Source of the DNA: Cohaesibacter intestini
Lineage (GTDB): Bacteria > Pseudomonadota > Alphaproteobacteria > Rhizobiales > Cohaesibacteraceae
Direction of reading: 5' to 3'
Assembly: GCF_003324485.1 (NCBI RefSeq)
Contig: NZ_QODK01000002.1
Span: 682,001 to 746,000, forward strand
Length of the DNA stretch: 64,000 nt
A program made the position numbers and the translations under genes. Shown piece after piece: positions 34,905 through 42,127 of this stretch. The first letter of the stretch is position 1; every line of letters starts with the position of its first letter. The notes below the pieces were generated by a model. The model searched no databases. It saw only the letters and a program-made list of their open reading frames with translations, and was not told the origin of the DNA.

Positions 34905-35597
34905 TCACTGGCTAACCGAGGCAAATTTAACCAGATCCGTGCTGTCTTTCAGGGCCTTGAGTACCACCTCAGCACCGCCTTCTGGCAGCTTGGTGTTGGG
35001 CACCATCAGCTCGAAAAAACCGCCAGCCTTCGGCCCGGCAACGATCACGGCATGTTGAGATTTCAGAAGCTTGGCAACATCGGCCATGCTTGCCTCACTC
35101 TTGAAGGCGATGAGGAACCGGGCGCCGGATTGCTGCGCGGCTTGCTCTGGTCCAGAGGCGGTTTTGAACTGACCGGACGCAGAAGGAGCAGCGGGTGCTC
35201 CGGGGCCAGTCTGCACAAGAGCACCGATAATCACCCCTTGGGCGACGATCACCACGGCAGCGGCAGCGGCGGCCAGTTGCATGCCGGGGCTTGCGAAATT
35301 ACCCAGAACGTCCTGAATACGCTGCCACACGCCTTTGGCTGCGGCCTGAACCGGCGCTTCCTTTGCTTCGAGCGCATCAATTCCGGCCATCAGACGGTCG
35401 AGCCCGCCGGGCATCGGCGCACCAAGGGCCGCATGCTGTTCGGCAATTGCCGTGTCTTCCTCGGCGATCAAATCCAACTGCATCCGCATCTCGGGGTTGG
35501 CCGCCAGATAGGCTTCCACCTGCTCTGATTCATGCGACTCCAACAGGCCTTTGGCATACCAAGGCAGGAGCTTTTCAATTTCCGGATCATAAGTCAT
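34905..35597 (-). CDS. Membrane-spanning anti-sigma factor with a pro-domain-like C-terminus
   Basis: A 230-residue protein starting 44 nt after the ECF sigma gene; start 35597 with GAGGACA. The N-terminal cytoplasmic part (EKLLPWYAKGLLESHESEQVEAYLAANPEMRMQLDLI) is a helical anti-sigma domain without the HxxxCxxC zinc motif. One membrane segment lies at about 106-128. The periplasmic part has an Ala/Pro/Gly linker and a C-terminal domain (160-230: RFLIAFKSEASMADVAKLLKSQHAVIV...VVLKALKDSTDLVKFASV). Its pattern of strands and helices matches the pro-domain of the neighbouring subtilase. It is expected to hold the sigma factor inactive until cleaved. Confidence 0.8.
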   Translation of the reverse strand: MTYDPEIEKLLPWYAKGLLESHESEQVEAYLAANPEMRMQLDLIAEEDTAIAEQHAALGAPMPGGLDRLMAGIDALEAKEAPVQAAAKGVWQRIQDVLGNFASPGMQLAAAAAAVVIVAQGVIIGALVQTGPGAPAAPSASGQFKTASGPEQAAQQSGARFLIAFKSEASMADVAKLLKSQHAVIVAGPKAGGFFELMVPNTKLPEGGAEVVLKALKDSTDLVKFASVSQ

Positions 35598-35641
35598 GTC
35601 TTTGTCCTCAACACTGGTATCCATAGGTCACGCCTTGTCCC

Positions 35642-36211
35642 TCATGGCCAGCCCCGGTCAAGACCGGCTTTGCGCATGAGTTCGGACAGTTTCTTTCGAG
35701 CATGAAACACCCGTGTCTTCACCGTATTGTCCGGAACCCCCAGAATCACGGCAATCTCCTTGATCGCCTTTTCCTGATAATAAACGAGATCAATCACTTC
35801 CCGATGCTCATCGCTGAGCTTGTTGATGCAGACCCGCAAGGCTGCGGCCTTATCCTGCTTCAGGGTCGTGACCTCCGGCGTGTCGCTGTCATCTTCCAGT
35901 CCGGATGCATAATCGTCATCCAGCTCGGCGTCCGAGCGCTTGCGCAGGAGCGAGATGGCCTTGTTGCGTCCGATGGAAATGATCCAGGACGAAACCTGAC
36001 TGCGTCCTTCAAACCTGTCGGCAGCTCGCCAGACATCGATGAAGGTCTCGTTCACAAGTTCCTCTGCCACCGCCTCGCTTTTCACGAAACGCAGCAAATA
36101 ACGATAAAGCCGAAGATGATGCCTCTGATACAGAAGCGCTATGGCTTTGCGATCATTGCGCGCAACCCCAGCCAGAAGCTCCAGGTCACGGGCATTTTCC
36201 GATCCAGACAT
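35642..36211 (-). CDS. ECF-family RNA polymerase sigma factor
   Basis: A 189-residue group 4 sigma factor. Region 2 (LLYQRHHLRLYRYLLRFVKSEAVAEELVNETFIDVWRAADRFEGRSQVSSWIISIGRNKAISLLRKR) and region 4 (CINKLSDEHREVIDLVYYQEKAIKEIAVILGVPDNTVKTRVFHARKKL) are complete, joined by an acidic linker. The start at 36211 (MSGSENARD) has GAGGATCG before it; a longer frame upstream is unlikely. The anti-sigma gene follows at once. A TTGAACC-N16-CGAC motif ends 30 nt before the start codon, consistent with autoregulation. Confidence 0.92.
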   Translation of the reverse strand: MSGSENARDLELLAGVARNDRKAIALLYQRHHLRLYRYLLRFVKSEAVAEELVNETFIDVWRAADRFEGRSQVSSWIISIGRNKAISLLRKRSDAELDDDYASGLEDDSDTPEVTTLKQDKAAALRVCINKLSDEHREVIDLVYYQEKAIKEIAVILGVPDNTVKTRVFHARKKLSELMRKAGLDRGWP

Positions 36212-36240
36212 GCGATCCTCGATTTCACTGTCATACCTGT

Positions 36241-36267
36241 GTCGTCTCACAGCGCAGTTTGGTTCAA
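36241..36267 (-). promoter_or_regulatory. Candidate ECF promoter of the sigma operon
   Basis: On the minus strand TTGAACC (36267-36261), 16 nt and CGAC (36244-36241) form a -35/-10 pair. CGAC lies 30 nt before the sigma start codon, leaving room for a short leader with the ribosome site. The same pair recurs at three places in the divergent gene group. Confidence 0.7.
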
Positions 36268-36581
36268 AGAAATGAAAAATTCTTTGTCTCCCTGCACCTC
36301 CCCTATTAATGGCACAGCTTTGGCGAAAACCCAACGGCTGCATGTTTGCAGCGTTGCGTCCATGTGACGGCGAGCTGCAAAGAGCATCCCGGCCGATCAT
36401 CAATAGTGGATGAACATCTGACACCGCCCATTTATGGCTGCTTCTCCCTCGATGCCCCTCTCACTCCCCCTTTCCTCCCGGTCCAAACCATTAGAAAAGC
36501 CACATCTCAAGATAGGATGGAAAAAATTTATTCAGCAAATTCAATGCCTTTTTAAAAACACCGAAAAAACTCCGAACATTT

Positions 36582-36608
36582 TTGAACCCTTTTGCCGCCC
36601 GCTGCGAC
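36582..36608 (+). promoter_or_regulatory. Candidate ECF promoter of BA14K-1
   Basis: TTGAACC (36582-36588), 16 nt and CGAC (36605-36608) lie 97 nt before the BA14K-1 start. Spacing and both elements match the sigma-gene site exactly. Confidence 0.7.
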
Positions 36609-36704
36609 TGATGAGTATAGGCGGCAGAAAACACCGCCACACAGTTTCAAAAAAGCGACACACAAGACCTTCAGATCAGACACACACCCTTTCGGAGAGA
36701 AACC

Positions 36705-37037
36705 ATGTTCAAGAAAACCATTATGACCATCGCCACCATCGCAACCGTAACCGCTGGCGCAACCTTCGCCTTGCCAACCTCAGAAGCCGAAGCCGCCGGT
36801 GGCCGCCGCGCAGCAGCCTTTGCCTTCGGTGCCGTCGCTGGCTTGACCGTCGGAGCCATCGCAGCCAACCGCCATAACCACTATTATCGCCACCATGCTC
36901 CGGCACCAGTCTATTACGGTCGCCCGGCACCCTGGACCCCGGCCTGGTATGATTACTGCTCTGCCCGCTACCGGTCCTTCAACCCGCATACCGGCTACTT
37001 CATCTCTTACGGTGGCCGTCAACGCTTCTGCCGCTAA
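36705..37037 (+). CDS. BA14K family exported protein, copy 1
   Basis: A 110-residue secreted protein with signal peptide MFKKTIMTIATIATVTAGATFALPTSEAEA, a Gly/Ala-rich hydrophobic stretch (AAFAFGAVAGLTVGAIAA) and the C-terminal BA14K signature (PAPWTPAWYDYCSARYRSFNPHTGYFISYGGRQRFCR), with two conserved Cys. The family is named after the Brucella 14-kDa immunoreactive, lectin-like antigen. The ribosome site CGGAGAGAAACC is nearly identical to that of copy 2, showing recent duplication. It is preceded by the ECF-like motif and followed by a terminator. Confidence 0.9.
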   Translation: MFKKTIMTIATIATVTAGATFALPTSEAEAAGGRRAAAFAFGAVAGLTVGAIAANRHNHYYRHHAPAPVYYGRPAPWTPAWYDYCSARYRSFNPHTGYFISYGGRQRFCR

Positions 37038-37080
37038 AAGTGTAGGACCACGCGACATCCTCCCTTTTGACCTTCCCCTT

Positions 37081-37108
37081 GGGCTGCCTTTCCGGCAGCC
37101 CTTTTTTT
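37081..37108 (+). terminator. Terminator of BA14K-1
   Basis: An 8-bp GGGCTGCC / GGCAGCCC stem with loop TTTCC is followed by seven T, 43 nt after the stop. Confidence 0.92.
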
Positions 37109-37155
37109 GTGCCCCTTCCCGGCGCTCCTCCCCCCAAATAGGCCGCTGCAAACAA

Positions 37156-37182
37156 TTGAACCAATTGGCCTTTCAGAGCGAC
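37156..37182 (+). promoter_or_regulatory. Candidate ECF promoter of the small exported ORF
   Basis: TTGAACC (37156-37162), 16 nt and CGAC (37179-37182) lie 71 nt before the ATG at 37253. This is the third copy of the sigma-type motif; it supports the short ORF being a real gene. Confidence 0.65.
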
Positions 37183-37252
37183 CTACGAGAAAGGCCATAT
37201 CCCAAGAAAAGACCATTCCATCCACCCCGAACCAGACAAGTCAGGATCCACC

Positions 37253-37477
37253 ATGCCCCGTCAAACCAAATTCATTGCCTTCTTGGTGGCTATCGTTGGA
37301 GCCCTGATTTTCTCTTTGCCGGATCAAGCCTGCAAATTGTCAGGCGGCCGCAAACTCGCAGAAGCGGCAGGCGTCATTGTCGAGCGCAGCAGCACCAAAG
37401 TCACCCAACGCGCCTCTGCTCAGACTCAGCCCCAGTTGCACATCATCTTTCTCGAAAAGGCCGCGAAAAAAGTTTGA
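37253..37477 (+). CDS. Small exported hypothetical protein between BA14K genes
   Basis: A 74-residue frame starting with a signal-peptide-like segment (MPRQTKFIAFLVAIVGALIFSLPDQA) similar in shape to those of the BA14K neighbours, but without the BA14K domain. The remaining 48 residues (CKLSGGRKLAEAAG...LHIIFLEKAAKKV) are basic and end with one Cys at the cleavage point; the pre-Cys sequence DQA is not a standard lipobox. Codon choice looks like that of the neighbours. The ECF-like motif upstream supports expression. It may be a degenerate BA14K copy that kept only its signal peptide. Confidence 0.5.
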   Translation: MPRQTKFIAFLVAIVGALIFSLPDQACKLSGGRKLAEAAGVIVERSSTKVTQRASAQTQPQLHIIFLEKAAKKV

Positions 37478-37500
37478 ACCATTCCGGCCACCACCGCGTC
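37474..37500 (+). promoter_or_regulatory. Candidate ECF promoter of BA14K-2
   Basis: TTGAACC (37474-37480), 16 nt and CGTC (37497-37500) lie 92 nt before the BA14K-2 ATG and overlap the last codons of the small exported ORF. The -10 element differs at one base from the other three. Confidence 0.65.
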
Positions 37501-37591
37501 GTATCAATGTGAGGGACGCAACGACGCAACAAAGAGCGCCGATCACGGAATTAAGCCAAAAGCAATTGTTTAACCTAAACGGAGAGAGACC

Positions 37592-37951
37592 ATGTTTAAG
37601 AAAGCCATCACCACTTTTGCTCTGGTTGCCACACTCGCAACCGCCGCTACCTTTGCCGCCCCAACCACCGAAGCCGAAGCCCGCGGGCGTGGCGGAGCCT
37701 TCGTGGCAGGCGCCATTACCGGACTTGCCGTTGGCACCATCGCCCACGCCCGCCACCGTCACCATGGCCACCGCTATTACGGCCATCGTTATTATGGCCC
37801 GCGCTATCGCCCGCATCGCGCTCGCTATTATGGTCGTCCGGCCCCTTGGACCCGTGCCTGGTACCGCTACTGCTCCAGCAAGTATCGGTCGTTCAATCCG
37901 CGCACCGGTTACTTCACCTCCTATGGCGGTCGCAAACGGTTCTGCCGCTAA
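37592..37951 (+). CDS. BA14K family exported protein, copy 2
   Basis: A 119-residue secreted protein with signal peptide MFKKAITTFALVATLATAATFAAPTTEAEA, a Gly-rich segment (RGRGGAFVAGAITGLAVG), a His/Tyr/Arg-rich stretch (RHRHHGHRYYGHRYYGPRYRPHR) and the BA14K signature APWTRAWYRYCSSKYRSFNPRTGYFTSYGGRKRFCR. The His-rich part could bind metal or carbohydrate (inference). It shares promoter motif, ribosome site and signal peptide pattern with copy 1. A 13-bp GC-rich hairpin follows. Confidence 0.9.
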   Translation: MFKKAITTFALVATLATAATFAAPTTEAEARGRGGAFVAGAITGLAVGTIAHARHRHHGHRYYGHRYYGPRYRPHRARYYGRPAPWTRAWYRYCSSKYRSFNPRTGYFTSYGGRKRFCR

Positions 37952-37984
37952 ACGCCGAACCTTCCCAAGACATCTCAAAGGCAT

Positions 37985-38018
37985 TGTGCCGCCATGCGCT
38001 GTTGTGCATGGCGGCACA
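37985..38018 (+). terminator. Hairpin after BA14K-2
   Basis: A 13-bp stem (37985-37997 with 38006-38018, TGTGCCGCCATGC type) with an 8-nt loop. It lacks a T-run, so it may be a weak terminator or a stabilising 3' structure. Confidence 0.5.
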
Positions 38019-38138
38019 GCCGCTTGAGGCAAACATCAAAATTATGTGAGCACCGCACCCCATTTCCGCCACTTAAATCCGTATCCTGTCTGCATGGGCT
38101 ATCGCACTGGTTGACATCCAAACCTCCAAGGAGCACCA

Positions 38139-38546
38139 ATGATCAGACGAAATCTATCAATTTATCTGCTAGTTGCTGCGATTCTCCCTGCGCTGATGAT
38201 CACCGTTCCAACCTCGGACGCGCAGGCCAGAAGCCGCACAGGGGCTTTCGTTGCCGGCATTGTGATCGGCGCCGCTGGCGCTGCCGCGCTTTATCACCAC
38301 AGCAACAAGCGTTGGAATCGTGCCCGCAACCACTATCACCGCACCTTTCGCAGAGGGTGCCACACCCATAATGGCGTGCGCCATTGCCACCGCGCCCGCT
38401 CCTATCGGGCCTCACCGGTTTATTCCGGGCGCCCCAGACCATGGACTCGGGCATGGTATCGCTATTGCTCCAACAAATACCGGTCTTTCAATCCACGGAC
38501 TGGCTATTTCACCACCTATAGCGGCCGCAAGCGCTTTTGCCGGTAA
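38139..38546 (+). CDS. BA14K family exported protein, copy 3
   Basis: A 135-residue secreted protein: signal peptide MIRRNLSIYLLVAAILPALMITVPTSDAQA, then RTGAFVAGIVIGAAGAAALYHHSNKRW, a His/Arg-rich segment with two extra Cys (RRGCHTHNGVRHCHRARS) and the BA14K end RPWTRAWYRYCSNKYRSFNPRTGYFTTYSGRKRFCR. Unlike copies 1 and 2 it has a different leader (AAGGAGCACCA) and no TTGAACC-N16-CG(A/T)C motif was found upstream, so it is probably under other control. Confidence 0.9.
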   Translation: MIRRNLSIYLLVAAILPALMITVPTSDAQARSRTGAFVAGIVIGAAGAAALYHHSNKRWNRARNHYHRTFRRGCHTHNGVRHCHRARSYRASPVYSGRPRPWTRAWYRYCSNKYRSFNPRTGYFTTYSGRKRFCR

Positions 38547-38579
38547 GCTCCAGCAGCATATATCCTGAAACATGACAGA

Positions 38580-38609
38580 CCCCCTTGCAGCTTATGCTTG
38601 GGGGTTTTT
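38580..38609 (+). terminator. Terminator of BA14K-3
   Basis: CCCCC (38580-38584) and GGGGG (38600-38604) pair around an imperfect inner stem and are followed by five T. Confidence 0.7.
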
Positions 38610-38760
38610 CATTGCATGATTGATGGACAGGGTCGGACATTTTGCCGACAAGCGGCTTTTCTTTCTGCCAAGGACCATGCATCATCGGTCGCACAGCAGG
38701 CGAAGTGCTTCCCGTGACGCCAACCGCGCCTGCGCCGATCAGATCTGCAAGGAAAGACCC

Positions 38761-39039
38761 ATGGACGCAGCCGCCTATTTCAGTTTCATCCTCACCGTCA
38801 TGTTCAGCCCGCCGGGCATCGCCAATTTCGTGATCTGCACGATATTGCGCAACCGCCTCCATGCAAGCATTGCAGCGGTGGTGGCTGCCAGTGGCTTCAT
38901 GTTTCTCAATCAGGCCTGGTTTGCCAAACAGGCGGTCAGCCATTACAGCCTGATGGCCATTCTTGCGGTGGTCGCCATGATGATCACCTCGCATCTGGCC
39001 TTCACCATTGGTGAGAAAATCCTTCGGGCAAAAAAATAG
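38761..39039 (+). CDS. Small integral membrane protein
   Basis: A 92-residue protein with two to three hydrophobic segments (FSFILTVMFSPPGIANFVICTIL, ASIAAVVAASGFMFLN, LMAILAVVAMMITSHLAFTI). The ATG at 38761 has an AAGGAAAG site, better than a longer frame from 38620. No family was recognised. It is followed by a bidirectional terminator shared with the SLC13 gene. Confidence 0.65.
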   Translation: MDAAAYFSFILTVMFSPPGIANFVICTILRNRLHASIAAVVAASGFMFLNQAWFAKQAVSHYSLMAILAVVAMMITSHLAFTIGEKILRAKK

Positions 39040-39070
39040 CCCGCTTTTTCAAGCGAGCCGCACAATAGAA

Positions 39071-39102
39071 AAAACCAGGGCACCACGAGGTGTCCTGGTT
39101 TT
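39071..39102. terminator. Bidirectional terminator
   Basis: A 14-bp stem AAAACCAGGGCACC / GGTGTCCTGGTTTT (one wobble) with loop ACGA lies between the convergent small membrane gene and SLC13 gene. Confidence 0.88.
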
Positions 39103-39159
39103 TGATTTCTTTCCCGTTCAGGACCGATGCATTGCACCGGCCCCTTGTCGGCCAATCGA

Positions 39160-41016
39160 TTAGAATGGCAGGAACATTGGGATTGCGACCAGCGATACAA
39201 GGAACGCCAGGATCTGCAGTGGCAGACCAACAATCGCAAAGTCAACGAAGCGATAGTTGCCTGGTTCCAGAACCAGCATGTTCACTGGGGAAGCAACCGG
39301 CGTAGCGAATGCGGTAGAAGCAGCAATCGCAACACCCATCATGATTGGGTATGGAGACACGCCCATGGCCTGTGCAGCACCAATCGCGATTGGAGCGAGC
39401 AGAACAGAGGTCGCGGTGTTGGAAATAACCTGAGAGAACAGGGAGGTGATGACGAAGATCGCTGCCAGAAGGACATATGGACCACTATCACCAACCGCTG
39501 CCAGCAGCGTATTCACAACGAATTCCAGACCACCGGAAGACTTCAGAGCCGTTGCCATTGGCAACATACCGGCAATGAGAACCAGCGACTGCCAGTTGAT
39601 AACCTTGTAGGTATCTTTGCCGTCCACGCACTTGGTCAGAACCATCAGCACGGAAGCGATCAGAATGGCGATCACGGATGGCACCAGCTTGAAGACCAGC
39701 AGGGCCAGCATGAAGGCAACAACGGCAACGGAAACCCATGCCAGATGTGGCTTGGCAACAACGTCTTCGATTTCTTCTGGCAGCGAAGCAACCAGGAAGT
39801 CTTTGGAGCGTTTGTTGAGGGTTTTGATGTTGTTCCAGTCACCAGCAACCAGCAGCTGATCGCCAAACTCGAGTTTGGTTTCAGCAAAGTTGCCTTCCAG
39901 CGGCTGACCACGACGCATGACGCCAACGGCACCAAGGTTGTGACGCTTACGGAAGTTGCTTTCTTTCAGGTTCTGACCAACCAGCTCGGAATTCTGGGTG
40001 ACGATGAGGTCAGCCAGGCCGAGTTCACGAGCGGACAGATGGAAGTCATCTTCGCTCTTAGGCATCAGGGTCAGGCCGAGTTCTTTCAGCTTGCCTTCGT
40101 CCAGATCAGCAGCCTTCACACCATAGACCACATCGCCAGCAGCGAATGGGATAGCGGAATGTGCAGAAACCAGTTTGTTGCCATTTTTAGCCTGTTGCAG
40201 ACCAAAGACGGAAACACCAAGCTGGGTACGCAGCAGAGCGTCTACAGCGGTTTTACCAACAAGACCGGAATTGTCGTTGATTTTCAGACGAACAGCGCGA
40301 CCTTCGATTTCATAACGCTGCAGGAAGGAAAGGATCGAGCCAGCTTTGACTTCTTCTTCGCCTTCGACAACGTCTTTACGACCAACTTTTTTCAGCAGCG
40401 CGCCGCCGAACAGTGCGAAGTAACCAACACCCAGTGCCAGAATGACCAAGCCGATTGGGGTGAAGGTGAAGAATTCGAAAGGCTCCAGACCAGCACGTTT
40501 CAGCTGGTCAGCTGCAACGATGTTTGGAGGGGTACCGATCAGGGTCAACATACCACCGATCAAAGCACCGAAGGACAGAGGCATCAGCACTTCCTGGCGC
40601 TTCATGTTTGCACGCTGTGCAAGACGGATAGCAACAGGAATGAAGATGGCCACGGCGCCCGTGGAGCTCATGAATGCGGAGATGATCGCAACAGCGGTCA
40701 TCAGAAGCGCGATCAGCTTGACGCGTCCTGTACCGGCCCATTCAACGATCTTATCGCCCATGGCGTAGGACACGCCGGTCTGAGCAAGACCTTCACCAAC
40801 CAGGAACAAGCCACCGATAAGGAGAACAACGGTTGCCCCGAAGCCGGCCACGCCCTGTTTGGCGGAGATGATTGGATCGCCACCGGTGATCTTGTGACCA
40901 AGTACCAGTGCGAAGATTACGAGAATAGCGACAAGGTCGAGACGGACTTTATCGCTGACGAACATAATGATGGCGATAGCCAACACAGCAAATACGTAGA
41001 TTGTGTTCGGTTCCAT
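39160..41016 (-). CDS. SLC13/DASS-type permease with two TrkA-C (RCK_C) domains
   Basis: A 618-residue inner-membrane transporter. Two halves of membrane segments (residues about 1-195 and 400-618) flank a cytoplasmic insert with two RCK_C units (LKINDNSGLVGKTAVDALL... and LIVTQNSELVGQNLKESNF...). Both transport signatures are visible: SSTGAVAIFIPVAIRLA with IGTPPNIVAADQL in the first half, and VISNTATSVLLAPIAIGAA in the second. Relatives take up sulfate, dicarboxylates or other anions with sodium; the substrate here is not determinable. Codon use is markedly biased, suggesting high expression. Confidence 0.92.
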   Translation of the reverse strand: MEPNTIYVFAVLAIAIIMFVSDKVRLDLVAILVIFALVLGHKITGGDPIISAKQGVAGFGATVVLLIGGLFLVGEGLAQTGVSYAMGDKIVEWAGTGRVKLIALLMTAVAIISAFMSSTGAVAIFIPVAIRLAQRANMKRQEVLMPLSFGALIGGMLTLIGTPPNIVAADQLKRAGLEPFEFFTFTPIGLVILALGVGYFALFGGALLKKVGRKDVVEGEEEVKAGSILSFLQRYEIEGRAVRLKINDNSGLVGKTAVDALLRTQLGVSVFGLQQAKNGNKLVSAHSAIPFAAGDVVYGVKAADLDEGKLKELGLTLMPKSEDDFHLSARELGLADLIVTQNSELVGQNLKESNFRKRHNLGAVGVMRRGQPLEGNFAETKLEFGDQLLVAGDWNNIKTLNKRSKDFLVASLPEEIEDVVAKPHLAWVSVAVVAFMLALLVFKLVPSVIAILIASVLMVLTKCVDGKDTYKVINWQSLVLIAGMLPMATALKSSGGLEFVVNTLLAAVGDSGPYVLLAAIFVITSLFSQVISNTATSVLLAPIAIGAAQAMGVSPYPIMMGVAIAASTAFATPVASPVNMLVLEPGNYRFVDFAIVGLPLQILAFLVSLVAIPMFLPF

Positions 41017-41226
41017 GGCAGGCCCATTTGCATGTGAGTAGAAATTAGGCGGAATTTAGACAGCCACAGAATAGTCCAGCTGCAACCCAGCTGCCACTAG
41101 CTTAAAGGCCCTGTTGCACCCGGTTTAAGCGTTGCAACCTCCGTAAAAAGGCCGACATTCGCCCCTTTTGCACCCAAACGGGGTGCAGTCGGAAACGGGT
41201 GCAACTGTTGCAAGGAGAAAGAAGGG
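41017..41226. other. Region with recurring TTGCA/TGCAA motifs between the tRNA and SLC13 gene
   Basis: Within about 120 nt the sequence holds GTTGCACCC, GTTGCAACC, TTTGCACCC, GGGTGCAG, GGTGCAACTGTTGCAAG. Some pairs form short hairpins (for example TGCACCC and GGGTGCA). No ORF is evident. It may be the SLC13 leader or a regulatory array. Confidence 0.35.
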
Positions 41227-41257
41227 AGCGGATAGCGAAAAGATCAGGAAATCCGCT
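41227..41257 (-). terminator. Hairpin directly after tRNA-Leu
   Basis: A 7-bp stem AGCGGAT / ATCCGCT begins immediately after the encoded CCA of the tRNA and is followed on the minus strand by CCCTTCTTT. Confidence 0.55.
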
Positions 41258-41343
41258 TGGTGCGGGCACCGGGACTCGAACCCGGACGATCTAGGATCGA
41301 GGGATTTTAAGTCCCTTGCGTCTACCAATTCCGCCATGCCCGC
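41258..41343 (-). tRNA. tRNA-Leu (anticodon TAA)
   Basis: An 86-nt tRNA including an encoded CCA end. The 7-bp acceptor stem is GCGGGCA / TGCCCGC. The anticodon stem-loop AGGGA-CTTAAAA-TCCCT gives anticodon TAA (reads UUA/UUG). A long variable arm (CGATCCTAGATCG) marks a class II tRNA, and the T-arm has GGTTCGAGTCC. No integrase or duplicated 3' end that would mark an integrated element was seen. Confidence 0.97.
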
Positions 41344-41548
41344 AAATAAAGCTCGTTGATACGAGTCGGATCATTGCTAATGCGTAGTTTGGGCAATTGC
41401 AAGCAAGTGGATTACCGCGATCCACAAGCTCAGAAGGGGTCTAACGTTACAAATACACAAGAAAATGGGCACCCGAAGAAGCCTCGAATGCCCATGAAAC
41501 AATTGTGAAACACTATTTTAACGTTCCAAATTCGCCAAACGACTCAGC

Positions 41549-42055
41549 CTAACCTTCATGTCCCTTGGCGATTGGAGCCTGAAATTGCAGCCCCATATCC
41601 CATGGGAAATAGATCCATGTGTCCTGCGAAACTTCAGTCACGAAGGTGTCGACCAGCGGTCGTCCCATCGGCTTGGCATAGACAGTTGCGAAGTGCGCTT
41701 TGGGCAGCATTGCGCGCACCACTTTGGCAGTTTTGCCCGTATCGACCAGATCGTCGATGATCAGCACGCCTTCGCCTTCCCCCCCATGAACATCGACCAC
41801 AGACGGGTCGATGGGCTTGATCACATCCATCTCGCCCTGACTCTCATAGTCATGATAGGAAGCCACACAGACCGTATCGATCATCCGCACTCCGAGTTCA
41901 CGGGCAATGATCGCGGCAGGCACCAAACCGCCACGGGTGATGCAGACAATCGCCTTCCATTCAGCGACGCCCTTCAAACGCCAGGCAAGGGCGCGGCAAT
42001 CGCGGTGAAACTGTTCCCAATAGACGGGGAATGCATTGTTGGACGCTTCAGACAT
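41549..42055 (-). CDS. gpt: Xanthine-guanine phosphoribosyltransferase
   Basis: Salvages xanthine/guanine with PRPP to XMP/GMP. At 168 residues it is of normal length. The PRPP-binding motif [13 protein letters not shown] lies at about 97-109; [21 protein letters not shown] and the aromatic end [11 protein letters not shown] are typical of Gpt. AAGGATTGAAATCCG precedes the ATG. It follows the molybdopterin-binding protein gene on the same strand with a gap of about 70 nt, an order I recall from other Hyphomicrobiales. Confidence 0.95.
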   Translation of the reverse strand: MSEASNNAFPVYWEQFHRDCRALAWRLKGVAEWKAIVCITRGGLVPAAIIARELGVRMIDTVCVASYHDYESQGEMDVIKPIDPSVVDVHGGEGEGVLIIDDLVDTGKTAKVVRAMLPKAHFATVYAKPMGRPLVDTFVTEVSQDTWIYFPWDMGLQFQAPIAKGHEG

Positions 42056-42127
42056 CGGATTTCAATCCTTCCAAGAGACAAGAGGGTTGCAGCCATCGAC
42101 AGGCCCGGCAAGGCCCCGCCGGACGAC

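Larger units (their letters stand above)
36212..36704. other. Divergent intergenic region between the ECF sigma and BA14K-1 genes
   Basis: This 493-nt region has no gene. It carries the sigma-gene promoter motif near its left end and the BA14K-1 motif near 36582, plus an AT-rich patch around 36515-36560. The long leader of BA14K-1, about 90 nt after its motif, shows no clear riboswitch. Confidence 0.6.

Noticed and set aside
38019-38138. A fifth ECF-type motif before BA14K-3
   Set aside because: GAACC occurs near 37957, but the preceding bases are GCC rather than TT and no CG(A/T)C follows at 16 nt.
39127-41037. A 636-codon open frame on the plus strand opposite the SLC13 transporter
   Set aside because: Its translation is rich in Gln, Asn, His and Asp with no domain, and it mirrors the strongly codon-biased SLC13 gene, whose complement lacks stops. 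It is a shadow frame.
41258-41343. tRNA-Leu as an attachment site of an integrated element
   Set aside because: No integrase, no duplicated tRNA end and conserved rhizobial gene order on both sides.
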